Positions 1 to 7,156 of a DNA stretch of 64,000 nucleotides are shown one piece after another. Position 1 is the stretch's first letter, and each line of letters begins with the position of its first letter. The DNA comes from Methanobacteriota archaeon (lineage in GTDB: Archaea > Halobacteriota > Methanosarcinia > Methanosarcinales > Methanosarcinaceae). The notes beneath the pieces are model-generated. The model saw only the letters and a program-made list of their open reading frames with translations, was not told where the DNA came from and made no database searches. The stretch lies in contig JAEWQJ010000043.1 in the NCBI GenBank assembly GCA_023399215.1, positions 76,782 to 140,781 of the forward strand. Reading direction: 5' to 3'. A program made the translations under genes and the position numbers.

Positions 1-902
1 TTAACCTTATAGCAACATGCCGTTCCGAAGTAGAATACAACAAAACAAAGAAAAGGATGCTGGACAAAAATCTAGATTTAGAATCCGGGATTTTCGATCA
101 AATTATTGAAGTAAACGAAATTTCGGAACAGCAGGGAAAAGAAATAGCAGAAAATGTTGATCGACATTGGAATGAAATCAGATTCAATAAGACTGTAGGC
201 TCAATTTTCATGCCTTTAGCTGAAATGGATAGAAGATTTAAAGAGTGTACTTCTGAAGAAAAATTTGTTTTAAAAACTGTCAAAAAGCTTTACATCTGCG
301 GTGTTTATAACGAAGACCAAATTTTTCAACTTGATAAAATACAGAAAGTTTCTGAGAACGAAGGTATAAAGAAAGAAAAATATCAGTGGGAAGAACTTAT
401 CGAAAAATTATGTGAAAAAGAGTTTACGAAAATAAAAGAAAAAGATATAGATCGAATCTGGGCAGAAGAAGCCTATCTTGAAGATATTGTGGAATTAAAT
501 CACTCTGAACTTTCTGTTTTTGAAGAATTGCTATCGATTTTTGCAGAAACTCCAGACGAATTATTCAAAATAGGAAACCGAGCATATGAAATTGGCTCTG
601 TAAAACTACAGAAAGCAAGCTACATGAAAGTCGCGATCAAAGCATATCGAGAAGCTCTGAAAATCAGAACTGTGAAACAGTTCCCAATACAATATGCTAT
701 GACCCAGAACAATATCGGAAATGCATACAGTACACTGGCAGAAGTAGAAGAAAAGGCACTAAGCTGCAAGAAGGCAATAGAAGCATATCAAGAAGCTCTG
801 AAAATATTCACAGAAAATTCATATCCAGAATATAACAAAATAGTTGCAGGCAACATTAAGGAACTAACTAATTTCTGCAAAATGAATGAAATCAAATTAT
901 GA
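1..902 (+). CDS. C-terminal part of a TPR-containing, probably STAND-type NTPase (cut by window edge)
   Basis: The frame is open from the first bases of the window. The residues before the first ATG (position 57) read NLIATCRSEVEYNK, which resembles the sensor-1 strand of STAND/NACHT-type NTPases, so the real start lies outside and ATG 57 is internal. The visible part has an acidic helical middle and, in its last 100 residues, two TPR-like helical hairpins (around AIKAYREALKI and AIEAYQEALKI, with NNIGNAYSTLAE between them). TPRs usually bind protein partners; in STAND proteins they act as sensors. The NTPase assignment rests on the short N-terminal stretch and is inference. The gene is followed by a 70-bp gap and then a tandem repeat array. 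Confidence 0.6.
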   Translation, partial: NLIATCRSEVEYNKTKKRMLDKNLDLESGIFDQIIEVNEISEQQGKEIAENVDRHWNEIRFNKTVGSIFMPLAEMDRRFKECTSEEKFVLKTVKKLYICGVYNEDQIFQLDKIQKVSENEGIKKEKYQWEELIEKLCEKEFTKIKEKDIDRIWAEEAYLEDIVELNHSELSVFEELLSIFAETPDELFKIGNRAYEIGSVKLQKASYMKVAIKAYREALKIRTVKQFPIQYAMTQNNIGNAYSTLAEVEEKALSCKKAIEAYQEALKIFTENSYPEYNKIVAGNIKELTNFCKMNEIKL

Positions 903-972
903 AACTTTGTTGGATAACGAAAATAAAAAAAGACTCAGATACTGAATAATATAGGCATCTGTTTTTCAAATG

Positions 973-1190
973 CCGTTTTTCAAATGCCGTTTTTCAAAGA
1001 CACCGTTTTTTAAGATACCGTTTTTTAAGATACCGTTTTTCAAAGATACCGTTTTTCAAAGATACCGTTTTTCAAAGATACCGTTTTTCAAAGATACCGT
1101 TTTTCAAAGATACCGTTTTTTAAGATACCGTTTTTCAAAGATACCGTTTTTTAAGATACCGTTTTTCAAAGACACCGTTTTTTACAGATG
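973..1190. repeat. 14-copy tandem array, 14-16-bp unit with CCGTTTTT core
   Basis: The core CCG occurs at 973, 987, 1003, 1018, 1033, 1049, 1065, 1081, 1097, 1113, 1128, 1144, 1159 and 1175. Spacing is 14 once and otherwise 15 or 16. Two unit types alternate irregularly: GATACCGTTTTTCAAA (16) and GATACCGTTTTTTAA (15). The array gives an open frame with repeated Pro-Phe-Phe-Lys, but this is a by-product of the unit. The rest of the 903-1480 spacer is AT-rich with no gene seen. Confidence 0.9.
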
Positions 1191-1480
1191 CCTGGCAATT
1201 CAGATATCTTTTAGTTATATAAAACTACGGATGTACTGAAAATGAAATATAAAATTCTGGAAGTACCGTAAAATATAAAGAAAGTTGAGATATAATAGGA
1301 TAAATTTCCTTTCTGCATTCAGTAAAAATAGAGTATGGAAAGCCGTATCTAATTCATAAAATTAGTAGAATTAGTAGAGTTAATAGAATTATTAGGATCT
1401 TAAAATATAAAAGAGTGGAAGCCTGACGTTGAACCCTGATAAAAAGAAGAATTAGATAGAAAAAAGTAAGTTGCCGGTGA

Positions 1481-1936
1481 TTATAGATCAACTAACGGTA
1501 ACTGTCTTCTCAGATCAGGCAAATAACCTTCTCTGTGCAAGGCTATTTTATAGTCGCTTATTGCTCTGCATAATTTGTGGGTATATTTTATGCAGTCGGT
1601 ACCAACATTTCCCTTAAACAGCAATTTTTCTGTTTTTTCTATAAATTCGGGATAAGTAAAAATCAGCTCTTCTTTGGTGTGCAGGAACAGAGCTGCAAAG
1701 TCCCTGTGAATGCCCATGCTTCTTTTAAGCAATTCAACATTAAGATGTTCCTCAGACAGATAGGGGTTGAACTTCACAAAAGTGTGAAAGTCTGCGATGT
1801 TCTGATTTAAGGAGTTCAAGATTGAGTATAGAACATTGTCGGTCTCCGGAAGGGGGATATCCGGAAGATCGAGGCAGTCTCCATCAAAAGTCTCATTTTC
1901 TTTTATATTTTGATCTCGGGTTGTATCACGATCCAT
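1481..1936 (-). CDS. Hypothetical protein, 151 aa
   Basis: I do not recognise this protein. The frame is open to an ATG at 2008, but the ATG at 1936 is preceded at three bases by GGTGAT, a perfect match to the archaeal anti-Shine-Dalgarno, so I take 1936 as the start. The protein begins MDRDTTRDQN, has an acidic N-terminus and then a mostly helical body (an ILNSLNQNIADFHTFVKF region, then an RAISDYKIALHREGYLP C-terminus). It shows no membrane segment, signal peptide or catalytic motif. Codon use looks native. It stands alone between repeat-rich spacers. Confidence 0.6.
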   Translation of the reverse strand: MDRDTTRDQNIKENETFDGDCLDLPDIPLPETDNVLYSILNSLNQNIADFHTFVKFNPYLSEEHLNVELLKRSMGIHRDFAALFLHTKEELIFTYPEFIEKTEKLLFKGNVGTDCIKYTHKLCRAISDYKIALHREGYLPDLRRQLPLVDL

Positions 1937-2081
1937 TTTATCACCCTGATTGCAAAAATTTATTTTAGTGAATAGTCTGGTGGCTTCCGTTTCATATAAC
2001 GGGTTCAATCATTTGCTTGGACTAACTTCCAGATACACTTACTGGATTATCTTAAAGGTGGCTCCAAATAAATCCATTGTG

Positions 2082-2168
2082 TTAATCACCGGCGTTTTCG
2101 TCGCTTCCCCACTCGAAGCGGTTGTACGCACATGGGTTAGATGCTTCAGATTCCGTTTTTCTCTCCAT
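2082..2168 (-). CDS. Possible 28-aa small ORF or gene remnant
   Basis: In an AT-rich spacer a short, locally GC-richer stretch has an open frame on the minus strand from ATG 2168 to TAA 2082. It reads MERKTESEASNPCAYNRF followed by EWGSDENAGD. The composition looks like real coding sequence (charged, no low complexity). It is upstream of and collinear with the 1481-1936 gene. It could be a true small protein, the end of a decayed transposase or another gene remnant. No Shine-Dalgarno is obvious. Confidence 0.25.
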   Translation of the reverse strand: MERKTESEASNPCAYNRFEWGSDENAGD

Positions 2169-2406
2169 GAATCCAGCCTGAAAGGTTTAGTACTGGATCC
2201 TGTAAAATATAATCAATTAAACGTTTAGGCTCTAGCATCTCACCATATATAAAATTATGTCTTAATAAAACTGGACAAATATAATTAGGATAGAATTTAT
2301 AATTGATACTGTAAAAGTCCTGAATAGCTATTTAAAATATCCTGAACCAGTCTTGAATAAGCTGTAAACACCCATTTAAAGCCTTTAAAATGGAGTTCAG
2401 GGATAT

Positions 2407-3231
2407 TTAAGCCCCGGAACTTCTTCTATTCTCAAGCATTTCCATTCCGAAAGCCGCAACCCCATATACAAGGCTCAGTACTAGAATAATCGTCGCACCG
2501 GATGGGACATCCAGAGCATATGAAAGACCTATTCCTGTAACGCTGATTACAGTTCCAAAGGCCATGGAAATCAGCATCATATGCTTCAGGTTATGGGTGA
2601 ATTTACGGCTCAGAGAAGCAGGAATGGTAAGAAGAGCAATTACAAGAATAATACCCACGACCTTAATAAGCACCACAATTGTTAGAGCAATTATGCAGAG
2701 CAGGAAAAGGTAAAGCTTCTTGGTAGGAAGGCCCTGCACAGTTGTGAATTCTTCGTCAAAACAGAGGGCAAGGAATTCCTTATAAAGTAAGTAAACTGCA
2801 CCTACTATTACTATATCAAGAGCTAGCATAAAGTAAAGGTCGGAGCGAGGTACTGTTAGAATATTTCCAAAGAGATAAGTCATAAGATCAGGGGCATATC
2901 CAGGGGTTAAATAGACAAAAATTATTCCGAGTGCCATTCCAAGAGACCAGAGTATGCCTATAGCACTGTCTTCAGGGATTTTAGATCTCTTGCTCACTGT
3001 TCCCATGACAAGAGCCGAAAGCAAGCTGAAGGGAAGAACTCCAAACATGGGGTTGATTCCGAGATAATAGCCCAGCCCAACGCCTCCAAAGGAAGCATGA
3101 GCTATCCCCCCACTTATGAAGACTATTTTTTTGACGACAACATAGACTCCTATAATCCCGCAGGCTATACTTGCAAGAACTGCGGCTGCAAGAGCGTTCT
3201 GGATAAAGGTGTATTGCAGAAAATTAAACAT
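2407..3231 (-). CDS. znuB: Zn/Mn-type ABC transporter permease
   Basis: Hydrophobic permease of the ABC-3 family (ZnuB/MntB/TroC), about 274 aa with 8 or so membrane segments. It forms the membrane channel for divalent metal delivered by the ZnuA-like protein and powered by the ZnuC-like ATPase. Typical features are the early GGIAHASFGGVGLGYYLG segment and an ILVIALLTIPASLSRKF segment. GGAG lies only two bases before ATG 3237 but eight before ATG 3231, so 3231 is the better start. It is the last gene of the minus-strand unit znuA-znuC-znuB. Zn versus Mn specificity cannot be read from the sequence. Confidence 0.88.
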   Translation of the reverse strand: MFNFLQYTFIQNALAAAVLASIACGIIGVYVVVKKIVFISGGIAHASFGGVGLGYYLGINPMFGVLPFSLLSALVMGTVSKRSKIPEDSAIGILWSLGMALGIIFVYLTPGYAPDLMTYLFGNILTVPRSDLYFMLALDIVIVGAVYLLYKEFLALCFDEEFTTVQGLPTKKLYLFLLCIIALTIVVLIKVVGIILVIALLTIPASLSRKFTHNLKHMMLISMAFGTVISVTGIGLSYALDVPSGATIILVLSLVYGVAAFGMEMLENRRSSGA

Positions 3232-3285
3232 TCTCATTTCTCCATCTGTTTTTCGAGTCAGTCCTTTTCGAACAGGTCCTGATCT

Positions 3286-4050
3286 TCAGGAGTTCTCCTC
3301 ATGGTTACTCAAAACCCTGTGAGGTATTCCATGGGCAATCAGTTCAACAGGGCACTGGTAGGTAGCTTCAAGATCTTCAACCGGGATTTCTCTGGAGTTA
3401 TGATAATGCAGAGTACGGTTTAAGCAGGCTATTCTGTCGACATAAATAGAAACCGCGCTGAGGTCATGAGTAACCATGACGACTGCCATTTCCTGCTTGA
3501 GCTTGTTCAGCAGGCGGTAGAGTTCATCCTGCATATGCGGATCAAGCCCTGAATTAGGTTCGTCCAGAAGCAAAAGTTTGGGGTTTGTGGCAAGAGCTCT
3601 CGCAATAAAGACTCTCTGCCGCTGCCCGCCCGAAAGCTGCCCAATCTGCCGGTCCTTGTACTGGAACATTTCTACCATCTTCAGGGCTTCTTCTGCAGCA
3701 TTTTTGTCTTCTTCTCTATACTTTTTCCGAAAACCCGTATGGCTCATCCTACCCGTGAGCACTACTTCCCAGACACTTATAGGAAAGTCAAAATCAAAAC
3801 CTTTGTATTGAGGAACATAGCCTACAAGCTCTCTGCTCTTTTCGGGTGGTTTACCAAAGAGCTTTACACTGCCTTTATAAGGTTTCAAAAGTCCAAGGAG
3901 CACTTTTAGAAATGTGGTCTTTCCTCCCCCATTAGGTCCGATAATCCCAAGCAGTCCATTGGGCTCTTCTAACTCAAAATTGATTGCCTCAAGAATCGTC
4001 TGAGTTCCATAACGAACCCAGACATCTTTCAGTTCTATAACCGTCTCCAT
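3286..4050 (-). CDS. znuC: Zn/Mn-type ABC transporter ATP-binding protein
   Basis: Complete 254-aa ABC ATPase. Walker A is GPNGGGKTT (residues 38-46), signature LSGGQ (139-143), Walker B LLLLDEP (159-165), and the switch histidine is in VMVTHDLSA (His195). Sequence style and neighbours place it in the metal-importer family (ZnuC/MntA). It lies 48 bp upstream of the permease and 155 bp downstream of znuA, all on the minus strand. The znuA-znuC gap contains a 16-bp tandem repeat that begins inside the end of znuA. Confidence 0.9.
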   Translation of the reverse strand: METVIELKDVWVRYGTQTILEAINFELEEPNGLLGIIGPNGGGKTTFLKVLLGLLKPYKGSVKLFGKPPEKSRELVGYVPQYKGFDFDFPISVWEVVLTGRMSHTGFRKKYREEDKNAAEEALKMVEMFQYKDRQIGQLSGGQRQRVFIARALATNPKLLLLDEPNSGLDPHMQDELYRLLNKLKQEMAVVMVTHDLSAVSIYVDRIACLNRTLHYHNSREIPVEDLEATYQCPVELIAHGIPHRVLSNHEENS

Positions 4051-4164
4051 TGCCTTCCCTTCAGAATATCGTTTTTATCATTGTTTTTGTTTATCGGATT
4101 ACGATCTTTTGATATTTAGATACGAAATTGAGTAGTTGGCTTTACCAGAACTCAAATGCTAATT

Positions 4165-4212
4165 TTACTGACTTCGTGCCTTACTGACTTCGTACCTTAC
4201 TGACTTCATACA
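4165..4212. repeat. 16-bp tandem repeat overlapping the znuA stop codon
   Basis: Three units of TTACTGACTTCGTRCC-type sequence start at 4165, 4181 and 4197. The third copy contains the stop codon of znuA (4206-4208) and its last sense codon, so the repeat unit is seeded in the gene end. Confidence 0.85.
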
Positions 4213-5180
4213 AGGTTTCTGGCAAAAATATCAGATACGTTATCCATATTTGCGATGTAATCCTTTGCAAGCGGGTCTACAGCTACAACCTCACCGCCTA
4301 TCTCTTCAGCTACGGCTTGCGCACTCTGCGTACTTGTTTGGGGCTGGATAAAGATTATTTTGACATGCTTTTCCTTCGAAAGATCTACAAGCTTCGCCAG
4401 ATCCTGGGCACTCGGCTCTTTTCCTTCGATTTCAACCGGTATCATGGTAAGGTTATAATCCGCCGCAAAATAGCCCCAGGCGGGATGATAAACAATGAAG
4501 TTTCTTTCCGTTTTCCCCTCAAGCTTTTCGCGAATCCTTGCATCCAGAGCATCCAGCTCCTTAAGATAGGCGTCTCTATTCTGAGCATAGTAAGTCTTGT
4601 TCTCAGGATCTATTTTGGCAAGTCCTTCATAAATGTTCTCGACCATTATTTTTGTATTTGTAGGAGATGTCCATATGTGGGGATCCAATTCAGTTTCTTC
4701 GTTATTAGCTTCAGATTCTCCTGCATGTTCCTCTACTCCCTCCTCCTCGTGATGATCGTGAGCAGCAAGTTCCCTGAGTTTGATTCCATTAGAAGAGTTT
4801 ACGATAAGAGTTCCACTGTTAATAGATTCGAACCTGTTAATCCAGACTTCCTCAAAAGGCATATCGACGCCGACTATAACATACATACTAGCTTTGCTCA
4901 CATTTGCTATTTCTTTAGGAGAAGGTTCATAGGTGTGAGGGTCTGCTCCAGGAGGGATTATGACAACAGTTTTTACTTTGTCTCCCCCCACTTTATCTAC
5001 AAACTCGGCCTGAGGAAGCACACTTACAGCTACAATTATAGATTCATTTGACCCTGCTACTCCAGTTTCCTGTCCTGTACTATCATTAGTTTGGGAGTCG
5101 CCTGGACCTGTACATCCGCTGGCAAAAAGGCTCAGACCAACAGTCAAGAGTACTAATAAAGGTAGAATTTTCAGATTCAT
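4206..5180 (-). CDS. znuA: Zn/Mn-binding lipoprotein of the ABC importer
   Basis: Cluster A-I metal-binding protein (ZnuA/TroA family), 324 aa. An N-terminal lipoprotein signal ends at Cys23 (LFASGC). The expected metal ligands are His82 (GADPHTYEPS), His168 (DPHIWTSP), His232 (YHPAWGYF) and Asp302 (VDPLAKDY). Between the first two ligands is a short His/Glu-rich loop (AAHDHHEEEGVEEHAGES) as in many Zn-specific members, which favours zinc. It captures the metal outside the membrane for ZnuB/ZnuC. Two operator-like palindromes lie 127-189 bp upstream of the start, pointing to metal-responsive repression by the adjacent DtxR-type regulator. Confidence 0.9.
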   Translation of the reverse strand: MNLKILPLLVLLTVGLSLFASGCTGPGDSQTNDSTGQETGVAGSNESIIVAVSVLPQAEFVDKVGGDKVKTVVIIPPGADPHTYEPSPKEIANVSKASMYVIVGVDMPFEEVWINRFESINSGTLIVNSSNGIKLRELAAHDHHEEEGVEEHAGESEANNEETELDPHIWTSPTNTKIMVENIYEGLAKIDPENKTYYAQNRDAYLKELDALDARIREKLEGKTERNFIVYHPAWGYFAADYNLTMIPVEIEGKEPSAQDLAKLVDLSKEKHVKIIFIQPQTSTQSAQAVAEEIGGEVVAVDPLAKDYIANMDNVSDIFARNLV

Positions 5181-5306
5181 ATTGAGATCCCACTTTCTTC
5201 ACTTTCACTTTTTCTTGGCTCATGAATACATTTCTGGATGAGATAAGATCAACATTATTCAAAGTCTCTTATCCAAAGTATATTATCCAAAGTCCGTAGA
5301 TGTTCA

Positions 5307-5329
5307 AAATTTGGTATATACCCAAATTT
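5307..5329. promoter_or_regulatory. Operator-like palindrome 1 upstream of znuA
   Basis: Arms AAATTTGG (5307-5314) and CCAAATTT (5322-5329) are exact inverted repeats around a TATATAC spacer. A second, similar site lies 40 bp away. The TATA-like centre suggests overlap with the promoter. Likely bound by the DtxR-family protein encoded next door (inference). Confidence 0.6.
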
Positions 5330-5346
5330 TAGAGTTATTTATGGAA

Positions 5347-5369
5347 TTTTTTGGTATAAGCCCAAATTT
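5347..5369. promoter_or_regulatory. Operator-like palindrome 2 upstream of znuA
   Basis: Reads TTTTTTGG, then TATAAGC, then CCAAATTT. The half site CCAAATTT (5362-5369) is identical to that of site 1, and the centre-to-centre distance is 40 bp, about four helical turns. Confidence 0.55.
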
Positions 5370-5452
5370 ATCTCGAAACTCATACTTGGCACTTGATTAG
5401 CACTTTAGCTCTTCATCTAACATTTCGTTTAATGCTTCACTTATTCAGGCAT

Positions 5453-5902
5453 TCAATGATGTTTTTCTTCATACAAGCATCTTTCATGGCTGATTTCCCC
5501 ACATACTCCGAACATTGGGTGGCCCATTGAGCTGCAGATTTTATTTACAGCATCCCTTGAGACAAAAGCCTCAAACCGCGAAACTTCACTACAAGCTTCT
5601 TCCGATGAAAGGCCGTAATGGGTTAAAAGAAGACTGAGGATCCTGTGCCTTCGAATAAGAAATTGTGTATATGCCTTACCCAGTTCCGTCAGATCCACCC
5701 CCCTGTAAGGAACATGATTCAGGTAGCCTGCACTTGCAAGCTCATTTAAGGTCTTGGTTGTGGTTGAAGGGTCTACCTGCAGGCCTGAAGAGATTTCTGT
5801 GGTTTTTACAGTGCCTCCTTTTTCAAGAATGAACTTAAGATAATCTACCTTTCTCGGAGAGAGTTCAAGGCCTGTAAATTCAGGATAACTTTGCTCATTC
5901 AT
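5453..5902 (-). CDS. DtxR/MntR-family metal-dependent transcriptional regulator
   Basis: An N-terminal winged helix (LSPRKVDYLKFILEKGG, TTEISSGLQVDPSTTTKTLNEL read in two pieces) is followed by the metal-binding and dimerisation region typical of DtxR (LIRRHRILSLLLTHYGL, then SEVSRFEAFVS). The C-terminus is rich in Cys and His (CGEISHERC, EEKHH) and may add metal ligands. An in-frame ATG also exists at 5941, but it lies inside a third operator-like site, so I prefer ATG 5902 (MNEQSYPEF, 149 aa); neither has a clear ribosome binding site. It is directly upstream of znuA on the same strand and is the obvious candidate regulator of the importer. Confidence 0.8.
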   Translation of the reverse strand: MNEQSYPEFTGLELSPRKVDYLKFILEKGGTVKTTEISSGLQVDPSTTTKTLNELASAGYLNHVPYRGVDLTELGKAYTQFLIRRHRILSLLLTHYGLSSEEACSEVSRFEAFVSRDAVNKICSSMGHPMFGVCGEISHERCLYEEKHH

Positions 5903-5932
5903 ATAGAGAAATATAAAAAACTGGTATTTATT

Positions 5933-5951
5933 GTTTGCCACATACCAAATT
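5933..5951. promoter_or_regulatory. Third operator-like site, upstream of the DtxR-family gene
   Basis: GTTTGCC-ACAT-ACCAAATT is a degenerate version of the znuA palindromes, sharing ATACCAAATT with the reverse complement of site 1. Its position just upstream of the regulator gene suggests autoregulation. Confidence 0.4.
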
Positions 5952-5965
5952 ATGAAGCTATAATT

Positions 5966-6490
5966 TTACTGTGGCAAAATTAGAAAAGTACCTGAAGCCA
6001 TTGAAAGGATAACGATTTCCGGAGGGAACCCGAGTTCAGGAACAAGGGGCAGTAAAAGGGAAGGTGCGATAAGCATGGTCACAACTCTTGATCCCTGAAA
6101 GGTTTGAAGGGCTGCGGCAACGAGAAAAGGCACAAGAATATGAGGAAGGCTCAACTGCAAGAAAAACCTGCCAAGAGCCTCTCCTGCCCCGGTCATGGTA
6201 AGAGTTGCTCCGAGAGCGCCTCCTCCACAAATGTCAAGAAGGACAACCCCGCTTCTCCTCACAGCTTTTTCAATCAATTCCTTCAGTACGAGAAATCCGA
6301 GTTTTCTTCCAGAAAAGATGGAGAGAAGTACTCCTACAAAGCTCCGAGTGCAAGGACTGTTGCAGTGGAAATGGAGGGGTTATCGAGCCTGGCAGCCAAC
6401 TCTTTAGCTATTGGAATGAAGATAACATAGGCAAGAATATGAAAGTCACCCAGCGAGTTTAAGCAGTCTATTTCAAGAGAAAACAATTAA
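5966..6490 (-). pseudogene. Frameshifted, truncated GntP-family permease remnant
   Basis: Two reading frames together encode the C-terminal third of a gluconate-permease-family (GntP) transporter. The upstream frame reads GDFHILAYVIFIPIAKE, then DNPSISTATVLALGAL and a TAG at about 6353. Two bases later the other frame continues as GVLLSIFSGRKLGFLVLKEL into the 5966-6277 segment with GGGALGATLTMTGAGEALG and QGSRVVTMLIAPSLLLPL, both typical of the family. The N-terminal two thirds and the last helix with the usual SHVND motif are missing. It is a dead gene, and its segment 6359-6381 also resembles an ORB box. Confidence 0.75.
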
Positions 6491-6606
6491 GCAAGTTTAA
6501 ATATCCTTTTTTGGAGAGGACGCCATTTACTCAGTTTAAACATTTTCTCCATTGTTCCCACATTCCAGCTTCTTCCCCATTAACTTTCAACTTTAATAGA
6601 GGTAGT

Positions 6607-7128
6607 TTACTCCGTTAAAATGTCCTCATCAGGAGATGGTAGCTCACTGAGTTTTTCGATTTCTTCTTCTCCAAGTACTCTTGCAAGATTTAGTAGAATA
6701 AGAAGCCTGTTCCCTAATTTTCCAACACCTACCAGGTATTCCGAATTGATTTTCGATTTGATCATCTCAGGGGGCGGCTGAATTGAAGACAGTGGCAGGT
6801 TAATGACCTCCTTTACGGAATTTACAAGCATTCCAAGGACTGTATCTTTAACCTCCACTATGATAATTCTGGACATGCTGTCGGTCTCTTTTGATCTGAA
6901 ATCAAGCCGCTTGTTAAGGTCTATCACCACTAGGATCTTTCCCCGCAGGTTAATGAGCCCTTTTACGCATTCCGGAGCCTGAGGAATGCGGGTGATTCTC
7001 GGAACCGGAATAACTTCGGAGACCTGCATAATATCTACTCCGAACTCTTCACCTGAAAGCTCAAAGGTCACTAAACGAAGACTTTCTTCCGAAAATCCTG
7101 AACCTTCATCTAATGTTTCTTCAAACAT
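6607..7128 (-). CDS. cheW: Chemotaxis coupling protein CheW
   Basis: A 173-aa CheW-domain protein (VTFELSGEEFGVDIMQVSEV, then RITRIPQAPECVKGLINLRG, both hallmark segments). It couples chemoreceptors to the kinase CheA in the receptor array under the membrane. GAGGAATTCAA precedes ATG 7128. It starts 28 bp after the stop of the chemoreceptor gene on the same strand, so the two are very probably cotranscribed. A glutamate- and aspartate-rich tail of about 20 residues follows the domain. Confidence 0.93.
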   Translation of the reverse strand: MFEETLDEGSGFSEESLRLVTFELSGEEFGVDIMQVSEVIPVPRITRIPQAPECVKGLINLRGKILVVIDLNKRLDFRSKETDSMSRIIIVEVKDTVLGMLVNSVKEVINLPLSSIQPPPEMIKSKINSEYLVGVGKLGNRLLILLNLARVLGEEEIEKLSELPSPDEDILTE

Positions 7129-7156
7129 TTGAATTCCTCAAACTAACTCCGAAATT

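Noticed and set aside
970..1239. Open frame with repeated Pro-Phe-Phe-Lys
   Set aside because: It is a translation of the 15/16-bp tandem array, with no ribosome binding site and no conserved composition.
1950..2228. Plus-strand frame opposite the unknown gene
   Set aside because: No ribosome binding site; it runs over the minus-strand gene start and the small minus-strand frame.
4317..5051. Long plus-strand frame
   Set aside because: Antisense to znuA, which has all family ligands; cysteine- and aromatic-rich composition typical of a shadow.
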